From IMG/VR virus record IMGVR_UViG_3300035156_000188, positions 64,001 through 92,422 of that record: 28,422 bases of DNA; one strand, given 5' to 3'. The notes beneath the pieces were generated by a model. It did no database searches and was not told the origin of the DNA. It was given only the letters and a program-made list of their open reading frames with translations. The position numbers were made by a program, and so were the translations under genes. The stretch is from a virus. Below are positions 7,339 through 14,105 of this stretch, in pieces; the first letter of the stretch is position 1, and each line of letters begins with the position of its first letter.

Positions 7339-8049
7339 ATGCAACAGCCCAAGCACGTCGTCGGCCTCTCGGGCGGCAAGGATAGTGTTGCCCTGGCCCT
7401 CTGGCTGGTGGAGAACGAGCCGCGCGAGTACGAGTTCATCTGCAACGAGACGGGGAACGAGCTGCCTGAGTGGCGCCGCCACATGGAAGAGCTGGAAGTG
7501 CGCCTCGGCGCGCCCATCAAGCGTATCCGGTATCACACTGACTTCTTCGGCATGATCGAAGAGGTGCAGATGCTGCCAAACTTCCGGGCCCGGTTCTGCA
7601 CTCGCATGCTGAAGATCGAACCGACGATCGAGTATTTCGAGAGCCTGCCGGCCGGCTCCGTGCTGTATGTGGGCCTGCGCTCGGACGAAGAGGAACGCCG
7701 CGGCCTGTACGGCGAGGACATCGTCGTCCGCTTCCCGCTGCGCGAGCAGGGGATCGACCTGGCCGGCGTCTGGTCGATCCTGAACGACCGCGGCGTCGCC
7801 ATCCCGGCGCGCACCGACTGCGCGCTGTGCCCGTACCAGCGCCTGGGCGAGTGGCGCAACCTGTGGCGCGACGAGCCGGCCGAATACCAGCGCGGCATCG
7901 AGCTGGAGGCGAAGTTCGGGCACACCTTGCGCTCGCCAGGGCGCGACAAGTGGCCAGCTCGCCTGGTCGACCTCGCAGAAGAATTCAAAAAGGGCCGCCG
8001 CATCCGCGGCGACGGTAAGGAACAACCCTGCCGCGTCTGCTCAATCTAG
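7339..8049 (+). CDS. PP-loop ATPase, PAPS reductase/DndC-like (copy 1)
   Basis: Adenine nucleotide alpha-hydrolase (PP-loop) fold: the signature SGGKDS lies at residues 11-16, and ICNETG at 34-39 is the expected second strand. Three conserved cysteine sites follow: C87 (FCTRMLKIEP), C161/C164 (CALCP) and C231/C234 (CRVC at the extreme C-terminus). The superfamily includes PAPS reductases, DndC and tRNA-thiolation enzymes, which activate substrates by adenylylation and often carry sulfur or Fe-S chemistry. The cysteines could bind an Fe-S cluster or zinc. The gene begins directly after the Mre11-like stop (ribosome site GGGAG) and is followed 10 bases later by the Rad50-like gene. The actual substrate cannot be named from sequence. 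Confidence 0.85.
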   Translation: MQQPKHVVGLSGGKDSVALALWLVENEPREYEFICNETGNELPEWRRHMEELEVRLGAPIKRIRYHTDFFGMIEEVQMLPNFRARFCTRMLKIEPTIEYFESLPAGSVLYVGLRSDEEERRGLYGEDIVVRFPLREQGIDLAGVWSILNDRGVAIPARTDCALCPYQRLGEWRNLWRDEPAEYQRGIELEAKFGHTLRSPGRDKWPARLVDLAEEFKKGRRIRGDGKEQPCRVCSI

Positions 8050-8059
8050 GGAGAAAATC

Positions 8060-10264
8060 ATGTTAGAAAGTATCCGCCTGCAGAATTTTCGTAAGCACGC
8101 TGACCTGACGGTGCACTTCACCGCAGGCATCAACGCCATCCGCGCTGCCAACGAAGCCGGCAAGTCGACCCTCATCGAGGCCAGCGCCTACGCCGACTTC
8201 GGCGCGGCCGGCCTGAAAGAGAGCATCGACGACGTCGTCACCTACGGCTTGGCCAAGTCCAAGCTGCGCGTCGAGAAGGTGTTCACCCTGGCCGGCGCGC
8301 GCTACAAGATCGTCCGGTCGCCGTCCGGCGCCGAAGTCTACGTCAACGGCAAGGACGTGCCGGACGTCACCGGCCAGAAAGAGGTGACGAAGTTCATGGA
8401 GAACCTCTACGGCACCACCCACGCCATGGCCGCCAAGCTGATGCTGGCCAAACAGAAGGATCTGGGCGGCGCGCTCGCTGGCGGCCCGACCGAGGCCGGC
8501 CAGATGATCGAGGCCTTGGCCGACCTGGGCCTGATCGACGAGCTGGTCGGGCTTGTGACGAGCAAGCTGCCGCAGGGCGACACAAAGGCGACGCAGGCCC
8601 AGATCGAAGCCTGGCGCTCGCTGGCCGAGCCCGCCGAGGTGCCGGATCTCGCGCCGCTGGAAGCGACGGTGGCCGAGCTGGCTGGACGCCGCGACATCGT
8701 CAGCGGCATGCACGAGCGCCGCATGCTCGAGCTCGAACTGGCGCAACCTGGCGAGCTGGTTGCGCGCGGCGTGCAGGACGACGCCCATATGCTCGAGGTC
8801 ACGATGCAGCGCCGCACCAGCCAGATCGAAACCCTGGAGGCGGCGGTCGCTGGCGAACTGCCGACGGCGCCGGCGCCGGAGGAGATCGAGGCCCTGCGCG
8901 CCAAGGTAGAGCAGCAGAAGCAGGCCGGCGCCGTCGCCGGCCTGCATCGCTTGCTGGTGTCGGCGAAGATCGTGCCGCACCAGTGGGATGAACCGCTCGA
9001 CAAGCTAGAAGCGGAGATCGCGGCCATGAAGGCCAAGGTCGCCGGCTTCGACACCCTGCGTGGCGCCACGCGCCGCGAGCTGCAGGCGATCGAGGATTCA
9101 GCGCAGCAGGCAGGTGCTGATTTCCGGCAGCGTCGCGCCGAGCTCCAGGGGCGCCTGATCAAGGAGGACTCGTGCGCGTTCTGCGGCAAGGATTTGAAGG
9201 ACGTGCCGGAGGTGGCGCGCTTCAACAGCCCGCTGCAGGCGGAACTCGACCAGCTTGAACGTGACCACACCGCCGCAGGCCAGACACGCCTGGACGCGGC
9301 TCAGGTGCTGCGGCAGAAGATCGACGAGATCGACGCCGAGTCGCAGGAGGCCCAGCAGTATTTGGAAGCCCTGCAGAACGTGATGACCGCGCACGCCAAG
9401 GCTGATCTGCTCTACGCTCGCGCGCACGACTACATCAGCCTCGATCGCAGCGGCGTGCCGTTTGCCTGGTCCTGGACCGGGCCGGTCGAGACCGACACCA
9501 CCGACTACGCCACCGAGCTGCGCGGGCTGGAGCGCCGGCGCGATGCGGCGACGGCGGCGATCGCGCGCCGGCAGGAGCAGCTGCTGCAGCTGGTAGCCCT
9601 GCAACAGGAACAGGAGCACGACGCCTTGGTGCGCCGAGAGCTCGACACCGACGCGGCCCAGGCCACGATCGTAAAGTTCCAGGCCCTGCGCCAGCTGGTC
9701 CAGGAGCTGGGTGCCGACCTGCGCGCGAAAGAGATGGCGCACCGCGAGGCCGTGCAGCAGCTGGAGCTGGCCAAGGTCAAGCGTGACGGCGTGCTGGCGC
9801 AGGTCGAGCGCGCGAAGGTGCAGCTTGCCGGCGCGCAGGCACAACTTGCCGAGATCGAAGCGAACAACCTGCTGGTGAAAAAGCTGCGCGCGGCGCGCCC
9901 GGCGATCACCGACAAGCTGTGGGCGATGGTGTTGGCCAGCGTCTCGATGCACACGGCGCAGATGCGCGGCGAGATGTCCGTCATCACCCGCGACGAGGGC
10001 CGCTTCAAGATCAACAGCCGCCCGGTGTCAGGCCTGTCCGGCTCGGCCGAAGACACGCTGGGCCTGGGTATCCGCATCGCCCTGACCCGCACCTTCCTGC
10101 CCAACGTCGACTTCCTCATGCTGGACGAGCCGGCCGCAGCATGCGAAGATGCTCGGGAGCAAGCCATGCTGGGCCTCCTGGCCACGTGCGGCTTCGACCA
10201 GGTGATCCTGGTCACCCACTCCCCACTGGCCGACTCGTTCGCCCAAAACATCATCACCTTCTAA
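8060..10264 (+). CDS. Rad50/SbcC-like ATPase with zinc hook
   Basis: SMC-family ATPase that would pair with the Mre11-like nuclease at 6307. Walker A is degenerate at its start but intact in NEAGKST (G34-K35-S36). Long Glu/Gln/Ala/Leu-rich coiled-coil arms surround a CAFC zinc hook (C372, C375) in the middle. The C-terminal lobe has the signature region GLSGSAED (about 658-665), Walker B MLDEP (D689-E690) and the H-loop VTHSP (H720). At 734 residues it is much shorter than bacterial SbcC, so the coiled-coil arms are short, as in phage versions. The signature reads SGS rather than the usual SGG. The ATG has a good ribosome site (GGGAGAAAA). Confidence 0.9.
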   Translation: MLESIRLQNFRKHADLTVHFTAGINAIRAANEAGKSTLIEASAYADFGAAGLKESIDDVVTYGLAKSKLRVEKVFTLAGARYKIVRSPSGAEVYVNGKDVPDVTGQKEVTKFMENLYGTTHAMAAKLMLAKQKDLGGALAGGPTEAGQMIEALADLGLIDELVGLVTSKLPQGDTKATQAQIEAWRSLAEPAEVPDLAPLEATVAELAGRRDIVSGMHERRMLELELAQPGELVARGVQDDAHMLEVTMQRRTSQIETLEAAVAGELPTAPAPEEIEALRAKVEQQKQAGAVAGLHRLLVSAKIVPHQWDEPLDKLEAEIAAMKAKVAGFDTLRGATRRELQAIEDSAQQAGADFRQRRAELQGRLIKEDSCAFCGKDLKDVPEVARFNSPLQAELDQLERDHTAAGQTRLDAAQVLRQKIDEIDAESQEAQQYLEALQNVMTAHAKADLLYARAHDYISLDRSGVPFAWSWTGPVETDTTDYATELRGLERRRDAATAAIARRQEQLLQLVALQQEQEHDALVRRELDTDAAQATIVKFQALRQLVQELGADLRAKEMAHREAVQQLELAKVKRDGVLAQVERAKVQLAGAQAQLAEIEANNLLVKKLRAARPAITDKLWAMVLASVSMHTAQMRGEMSVITRDEGRFKINSRPVSGLSGSAEDTLGLGIRIALTRTFLPNVDFLMLDEPAAACEDAREQAMLGLLATCGFDQVILVTHSPLADSFAQNIITF

Positions 10265-10274
10265 GGAAAATTCT

Positions 10275-10487
10275 ATGAACGACGACTTCAAACTGCACGA
10301 CGGCTGGATGGAGCTCAACGCCTTCTGCGAGAAATACCAGCAGCGCGCCAACACCATCCACAAGCGCGTGACCGACGGCGTCTGGCCGCGGGGCGAGTTC
10401 TATGCTGCCCCATCCGGCAGCGTTGGCTACGTGCACGAAAAGAAGGCCACCGAATGGTTGGCCTCGAAAGGGAAGCTGGTACTGTGA
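10275..10487 (+). CDS. Small excisionase-like DNA-binding protein
   Basis: A 70-residue protein with the look of a Xis/AlpA-type winged helix: GWMELNAFCEKY forms the first helix, NTIHKRVTDGVWPRGE the helix-turn-helix and wing entry, and GYVHEKKATEWLASKG the closing helix. Proteins of this shape bind and bend DNA or regulate promoters. No integrase is seen, so an excision role is unlikely to apply here and local regulation or a link to neighbouring enzymes is more plausible. The ribosome site is AAGGAAA, and the stop overlaps the next start as GTGA. Confidence 0.65.
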   Translation: MNDDFKLHDGWMELNAFCEKYQQRANTIHKRVTDGVWPRGEFYAAPSGSVGYVHEKKATEWLASKGKLVL

Positions 10488-11317
10488 GCGACATCATCAC
10501 CGCAGGCGGGATCGCCATCCCGCGCCAGCCCGGCACCCTCCGCGCGCTGGCATACGGCGGCGGCCGGGACTCTTCCGGCATCCTGGCCGGCTGGTACGAG
10601 AAGGGCCTGCAGGAGACCGACCCGATCCACGTCATCGTCTTCGCCGACACCGGCGGCGAGCGCCCGCACACCTACGCCTACATCGAAGAGATGCAGAAGT
10701 GGCTTGCCGCGCACGGCTTCCCGCCGATCACGATCGTCCGGAAGGGCGGGCGCCAGGAGAGCTTGGAAGAGAATTGCCTGCGCATGAACATGCTGCCGTC
10801 GCTGGCCTACGGCTTTAAGGGTTGCTCGCACAAGTTCAAGGTCGAGCCGCAGGAGAAGTTCTTCAACAACCTGCCGGCCGCGCGCGAGACCTGGCGCGCC
10901 GGCCAGCTGGTCACGAAGATGATCGGCTACGAGCACCGGGAAAACCGGCGCTGGTCGAAGGCGAAGCGCAGCGACGACAAGTACGAATACGAGTTCCCGC
11001 TGGTGGACTGGGGCTGGAACCGTGAAGAGTGCGAGGCGGCGCTGGTGCGGGTCGGCCTGCCGATTCCGCAGAAGTCGAGCTGCTTCTTCTGCCCGGCCAG
11101 CACTCTGCCCGAGATCCGCGCGCTGCGCGAGCAGTACCCGGATCTGCACGAGCGCGCGCTGGCCATGGAAGCCCAAGCCAAGCTGACCAGCGTCAAGGGT
11201 CTCGGCCGGCGCTTCGCCTGGCGGGACGTCGACGTGATCGACATCCCGGTGCGCGTGGTCCAGGAGCTCGAGGTCGACCGCTGCCGCAGCTGCATCGACC
11301 ACCCGATCGACGAGTAA
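10484..11317 (+). CDS. PP-loop ATPase, PAPS reductase-like (copy 2)
   Basis: Starts at GTG in a GTGA overlap; 277 residues. The PP-loop is a variant, YGGGRDSS (residues 24-31), in which Gly and Arg replace the usual Ser and Lys; GGG-type loops are known in phage members. VFADTGGERPHT (52-63) follows. Cysteines repeat the layout of the copy at 7339: C114 (GCSHKFKVEP), C200/C203 (CFFCP) and C267/C270 (CRSC near the end), plus C98 and C183. The shared C-(T/S)-x-x-(M/F)-K-(I/V)-EP, CxxCP and CRxC pattern makes the two paralogues. It is the last gene of the operon, 3 bases before the terminator hairpin. Substrate unknown; nucleotide, nucleic-acid or sulfate-type chemistry is possible. Confidence 0.83.
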   Translation: MSDIITAGGIAIPRQPGTLRALAYGGGRDSSGILAGWYEKGLQETDPIHVIVFADTGGERPHTYAYIEEMQKWLAAHGFPPITIVRKGGRQESLEENCLRMNMLPSLAYGFKGCSHKFKVEPQEKFFNNLPAARETWRAGQLVTKMIGYEHRENRRWSKAKRSDDKYEYEFPLVDWGWNREECEAALVRVGLPIPQKSSCFFCPASTLPEIRALREQYPDLHERALAMEAQAKLTSVKGLGRRFAWRDVDVIDIPVRVVQELEVDRCRSCIDHPIDE

Positions 11318-11319
11318 AG

Positions 11320-11346
11320 AAAAGGCCACCTTCGGGTGGCCTTTTT
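11320..11346. terminator. Bidirectional intrinsic terminator between convergent operons
   Basis: Perfect stem AAAAGGCCACC / GGTGGCCTTTT with a TTCG tetraloop (11331-11334). On the plus strand it ends in TTTTT; on the minus strand the A-rich left flank gives TTTTCTTT. It lies between the last plus-strand gene (stop 11317) and the last minus-strand gene (stop 11352), so it can stop both early and late transcripts. Confidence 0.93.
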
Positions 11347-11351
11347 GCATT

Positions 11352-12116
11352 TCAGGCTGCGTACTGCAGCTTTACGTCCGAGAGCGCGATGAAGTGCTCG
11401 TCGAAGTGCCCGTCCTCCACGTTGTGGAGCATCAGGACGCCGTGCCAGTGCTTGTTACCCTGCGGGCCGAGATAGCCTTCCTCGTGCTCGTAGCAGCTGC
11501 CGGCGATGATCGACGTGATGCGCCGGCCATCGGCGCGGTAGGCCGAGGCGGCCTGGCGCCCTTGCTGGTGGCCGGCGATACAGCTCATGTGCTTCTTGTT
11601 AAGTTGGGCCTGGGCGGTTGAAGCTGGGCGGCCCATGGTGCCGGTGGTGAAATAGTGCGAAAACGCAACAGCTTCGATCACCACCACTTCCAGGAAGTCG
11701 TAGACTTCCCAGCCGAATTCCCTGTAGCGCAGATCGTCGGTCGAGATTGTGCCGTCGAGCATCGGGTCGTTGTTGATGGCGCGGTTGATACGGTCTTCGT
11801 GATTGCCCATTGTGAGCACCAGACGCGGGCGGTAGATACCGTGCTTGCTGGCCAGCCGACGCAAGTTGTACTCGCGCAGCGGCCCGAGCAGGGCCTCCAT
11901 GCCGCGGTGTACCGACTCGACGTCGGCGCGGTAGCGGCGGCCCTCGAAGGATTTCTTGCCCTTGTCGTACGAGGAAAGGGACGGCATGTCGGCGAAGTCG
12001 CCGATGCACACCACTGCGTCAGGCTTCTCGGCCACGATCATGCGGCCAATGCAGGCCAGGAACTCGAGATCGTCGCCAGGGCGAATCTGTGTGTCAGGGA
12101 TTACCAGTATTTTCAT
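11352..12116 (-). CDS. Calcineurin-like metallophosphoesterase (late cluster)
   Basis: A second metallophosphoesterase, 254 residues. Metal motifs: D8-x-Q10 (IPDTQ, Gln in place of His), D40 (IGDFAD), N105-H106 (MGNHED), H183 (AGHQQG) and a late HWHG. The DxQ variant occurs in phage and stand-alone phosphoesterases and is unlike Mre11. The ATG at 12116 was chosen over two in-frame ATGs at 12128 and 12137 because GGAAG is well placed before it. It overlaps the Rz gene end by 23 bases and is last in the late operon. Possible substrates are nucleotides, phosphorylated ends or signalling nucleotides; nothing in the sequence decides this. Confidence 0.85.
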   Translation of the reverse strand: MKILVIPDTQIRPGDDLEFLACIGRMIVAEKPDAVVCIGDFADMPSLSSYDKGKKSFEGRRYRADVESVHRGMEALLGPLREYNLRRLASKHGIYRPRLVLTMGNHEDRINRAINNDPMLDGTISTDDLRYREFGWEVYDFLEVVVIEAVAFSHYFTTGTMGRPASTAQAQLNKKHMSCIAGHQQGRQAASAYRADGRRITSIIAGSCYEHEEGYLGPQGNKHWHGVLMLHNVEDGHFDEHFIALSDVKLQYAA

Positions 12117-12624
12117 CGGGGCTTCCATAGAATCCATTGGCGCGCACCCAGCCCTGCAGTGCCCGCAGCTGCTCGGCCAGTTGGTCGGCGCGCAGGGTCA
12201 AGCCGAAAAGGCGTTCTTGAGTTCGTTCAGGAAGCTCGACGGTGCCGGCGCCGGCTTCATCAGGTCCGCTGGCGCCTGTGGCTTCGCCGGCGGCGGCAGC
12301 TGGTCGGCAGGAAGCAGGGGCGGGGATGCGCAGCCCGCCAGCGCGGCGCACAGCAGCAAGGTCAGTTTCATAGTGGTGATCCAGGTCAGAGAGGGCTTTG
12401 TCATGGGCGGCGGTGGCCGCGCGGGCTTTGGCTTCGGCGGCGCGGCGCTCGACGTCGTACTTGTTCACGAGCGCGGCGACGGCCTTGGCGCGGGCATCGA
12501 GCATCTCGACGCGCTCAGCCTGCCAGGCTGCCCGCTCGCCGTTGGCGCCGACGCTGTGGCCGAAGTAGAAGGTCGCGATGAAGACGACCAGGAGGCTGAT
12601 GACGATGGCGAGTGCGCGATTCAT
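12094..12624 (-). CDS. Rz: Inner-membrane spanin (Rz-like)
   Basis: A 176-residue protein with an N-terminal transmembrane anchor (about residues 3-22, ALAIVISLLVVFIATFYFG) followed by a long charged Ala/Glu/Arg-rich coiled coil, the typical i-spanin plan. It would span the periplasm and fuse inner and outer membranes at the end of lysis. The start was placed at the ATGA overlap with the preceding gene; an ATG 12 bases further upstream is also in frame. Identity is strengthened by the Rz1 lipoprotein encoded inside it in another frame. The Ala/Pro/Gly-rich centre is where the two frames overlap. Confidence 0.88.
   Translation of the reverse strand: MNRALAIVISLLVVFIATFYFGHSVGANGERAAWQAERVEMLDARAKAVAALVNKYDVERRAAEAKARAATAAHDKALSDLDHHYETDLAAVRRAGGLRIPAPASCRPAAAAGEATGASGPDEAGAGTVELPERTQERLFGLTLRADQLAEQLRALQGWVRANGFYGSPDENTGNP
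12198..12371 (-). CDS. Rz1: Outer-membrane lipoprotein spanin (Rz1-like), embedded in Rz
   Basis: Entirely inside the Rz gene in a different frame. The 57-residue product begins with a short lipoprotein signal (MKLTLLLCAALAGC) with lipobox LAGC and lipidated C14. The mature part is rich in proline (LPPPAKPQAPAD), as usual for o-spanins. An in-frame ATG at 12404 would add 11 residues that do not look like a signal peptide, so 12371 is preferred, although its ribosome site is weak. Lipidation implies a Gram-negative host. Confidence 0.87.
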   Translation of the reverse strand: MKLTLLLCAALAGCASPPLLPADQLPPPAKPQAPADLMKPAPAPSSFLNELKNAFSA

Positions 12625-12971
12625 TGTCCGTTCCATTCCCAGTCAGGCAGGTCGACCGTATGGTTGGCCATGTCGTGCGTGCAGTCGGCCAGGAATTCGA
12701 TCCGGCCGTCGGTGATGAAGGAGTGGCAGACGATCTCGACCTTAGTCTGTTCCCACGGTGCCGCGCGCCAGGCGTCGAGGTTGGCGTCGGTTACCTGCGG
12801 CTCCCAGGTGTGGCTCTGGTACAGCACGGACGGCGAGAAGGTCGGCTTCTCCATGTCGCCGTTGAACTGCCACGGCTCACGGCCGTAGGCGGACTCGACG
12901 TAGATCGTGTGGCGCCGGCCGCAGCCAGGGCAGTGGAACGAAACGGCGGGGCCGGTGCGCAGCAGCTTCAT
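12621..12971 (-). CDS. DUF6527-like small zinc protein in lysis cassette
   Basis: A 116-residue protein starting at an ATGA overlap with the lysozyme gene (ribosome site GGAG) and ending in an ATGA overlap with Rz. An N-terminal CPGC knuckle (C14, C17) follows a beta strand, with conserved-looking GREPWQFNGD, KPTFSPS and VCHSFITDGRIEFLADCTHDMA blocks. The resemblance to DUF6527 phage proteins is from recall, not a search. Cys and His in the C-terminal half (VCH, DCTH) could complete a metal site. The function is not known; the position suggests a late role. Confidence 0.72.
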   Translation of the reverse strand: MKLLRTGPAVSFHCPGCGRRHTIYVESAYGREPWQFNGDMEKPTFSPSVLYQSHTWEPQVTDANLDAWRAAPWEQTKVEIVCHSFITDGRIEFLADCTHDMANHTVDLPDWEWNGQ

Positions 12972-13453
12972 TTCGTCTCCATGCAGATTTTGTAGGAGCG
13001 CTCGCGACGCAAGGCGAGCCCGCGCACGACCTTGCCCTTGACGTAGACCCACTTGTGCAGGGCCGCGCAGGAAGCGGCGACGTTGCCGGCATTCGCCTGG
13101 CGCGCCATGCTGGAGCCGCAGAAGGCCGACACGCCGATGTTGTAGGCGGTGTCGACGAAGGCGATGCGCTGGCCGGTGGTCAGTTTTTCCATCGGCACGC
13201 AGCTGGCCACGCCGATGGCGTGCCGCTCCAGGTCGCGATCGAGCTGGGCGTTGCACTCGGCCGGCGTGTAGGTCTTGCCCCAGATCGCGTTCTCGGTGGC
13301 GCCGTCGCAGTACGTCAGGACGCCGCCGATGTCGCGGTAGGTCTTGAGCTCGCGGCCTTCCTGGGTCGGCGTGAACACCAGCAGCGCGGCGCAGGCAACT
13401 GCACCGACGATGCCCGCCAGCCCTTTCGAATTACTCTTTTTTACTGGTTTCAC
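12968..13453 (-). CDS. Phage lysozyme (GH24), probable signal-anchor-release endolysin
   Basis: Peptidoglycan muramidase of the T4/P21 type. From the GTG at 13453 (GGAG 7 bases upstream) it has 161 residues. The catalytic triad has exact T4 spacing: E32 (QEGREL), D41 (YRDIGG) and T47 (LTYC). The later AFVDTAYNIG and RGLALRRERS blocks are typical of the family. A weakly hydrophobic Gly/Ala-rich N-terminal segment (about 11-27, GLAGIVGAVACAALLVF) after several Lys residues fits a SAR domain that exports the enzyme and later leaves the membrane. A TTG two codons upstream is less likely because it is too close to the ribosome site. It overlaps the holin-like gene by 23 bases. Confidence 0.92.
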   Translation of the reverse strand: MKPVKKSNSKGLAGIVGAVACAALLVFTPTQEGRELKTYRDIGGVLTYCDGATENAIWGKTYTPAECNAQLDRDLERHAIGVASCVPMEKLTTGQRIAFVDTAYNIGVSAFCGSSMARQANAGNVAASCAALHKWVYVKGKVVRGLALRRERSYKICMETK

Positions 13454-13667
13454 TGGCAAGCTCCTTTTGGGCCAGGATGCGCACGGCCGGGGTCAGCATG
13501 GACAGGGCGATGGCGGCGCTGGCGAAGAGGCCATCCGGAATGCCGGCTGGCGCCAGCTTGTCGACGGTCAGCTCGGCCAGACCGCAGATAGCGGCAAGCA
13601 GGCTGAATTTGATCGACCAGGCCTTCGTGAGGATGGCTTTCCAGTCTTCGTGGAGGGTGAAATTCAT
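13431..13667 (-). CDS. Holin-like membrane protein, 78 residues
   Basis: Two hydrophobic segments (about 18-36, SIKFSLLAAICGLAELTV, and 47-65, LFASAAIALSMLTPAVRIL) separated by a short turn, a charged N-terminus and a C-terminus rich in Lys and Glu: a class II holin layout. It starts in an ATGA overlap with the gene before it and sits directly upstream of the lysozyme. With a SAR lysozyme it could act as a pinholin that collapses membrane potential; that is inference. Confidence 0.82.
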   Translation of the reverse strand: MNFTLHEDWKAILTKAWSIKFSLLAAICGLAELTVDKLAPAGIPDGLFASAAIALSMLTPAVRILAQKELASETSKKE

Positions 13668-13951
13668 TTGCGCATTCCCGAGTTGGTCAGGCGGTCGGAG
13701 ATCTTCTCGATGCCGCTTTTGACGTCGCGCAGGGTCTCTTTGATCTCCTGCGCTTTCTCCCGGGCCGCCACGTCTTGCGCGGCGTCGCGCTCGCGCTGGA
13801 TGGCTCGGGATTCCTCCAGCACCGTGATACGCTTGTCGACCATGTTCCACTGGACGCTGATAGCTGCCAGGAACATGATCATGCTGATCACGTGGCCGAG
13901 ATTGATGGTTTTGTCGAACTGGATGCCGCTGCCAGGGGTCGGAGTGCTCAT
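13664..13951 (-). CDS. XhlA-like membrane-anchored coiled-coil protein (first gene of lysis cassette)
   Basis: A 95-residue protein with one transmembrane segment (about 18-37, LGHVISMIMFLAAISVQWN) followed by a charged coiled coil to the C-terminus (ERDAAQDVAAREKAQEIKET). This resembles hemolysin XhlA-type or antiholin-type proteins found beside holins. The start has a good ribosome site (AGGAG). It is the first gene after the 144-base intergenic region that holds a putative promoter, so it heads the lysis unit. An antiholin or holin-partner role is inferred. Confidence 0.75.
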   Translation of the reverse strand: MSTPTPGSGIQFDKTINLGHVISMIMFLAAISVQWNMVDKRITVLEESRAIQRERDAAQDVAAREKAQEIKETLRDVKSGIEKISDRLTNSGMRK

Positions 13952-14033
13952 GCCTCTTCTCCTACAGCGTACGATTTACGTGCGAGGCACAAAGATGGAA
14001 AAGGCATGTTTAGTCCTGGAAAGTGTTTCCAAG

Positions 14034-14062
14034 ATTCTAGGTCTATTCCTACATGCCGTCCA
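14034..14062 (-). promoter_or_regulatory. Putative sigma70-type promoter for the lysis cassette
   Basis: On the minus strand, -35 TGGACG (14062-14057) and -10 TAGAAT (14039-14034) are separated by exactly 17 bases, predicting a start near 14027, about 75 bases before the lysis start codon. The -35 box is inside the sequence ATTGCTGGACGGCAT, which recurs almost unchanged at 14605-14619. The intergenic stretch is AT-richer than its surroundings: 27 of 60 bases are G or C at 13981-14040. Confidence 0.5.
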
Positions 14063-14089
14063 GCAATAACTGTGCCAGGTGGAAATATC

Positions 14090-14105
14090 TGTGACTTAAA
14101 TCACA
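14090..14105. promoter_or_regulatory. Perfect CRP-type palindrome TGTGA-N6-TCACA
   Basis: TGTGACTTAAATCACA matches the CRP half-site consensus at all ten defined positions, and the arms extend one more base each side (CTGTGA / TCACAG). It spans the end of the NlpC/P60-like gene (stop at 14098-14096). Relative to the predicted lysis promoter start near 14027 it is centred at about -70.5, close to the -71.5 spacing of class I CRP activation. No T-tract follows on either strand, which argues against a terminator. Confidence 0.5.

Noticed and set aside
6412-8025. 537-codon minus-strand open frame opposite the Mre11-like and PP-loop genes
   Set aside because: Both plus-strand genes have complete catalytic motifs; the antisense product has none.
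7339-8049. QueC-type role (7-deazaguanine DNA modification) for the PP-loop protein
   Set aside because: The cysteine layout and flanking motifs differ from QueC, and no QueD, QueE, FolE or DpdA-like gene is in the window.
10275-10487. Excisionase-like protein as evidence of a temperate lifestyle
   Set aside because: No integrase, repressor or attachment site is visible, and small Xis-like DNA-binding proteins also occur in virulent phages as regulators.
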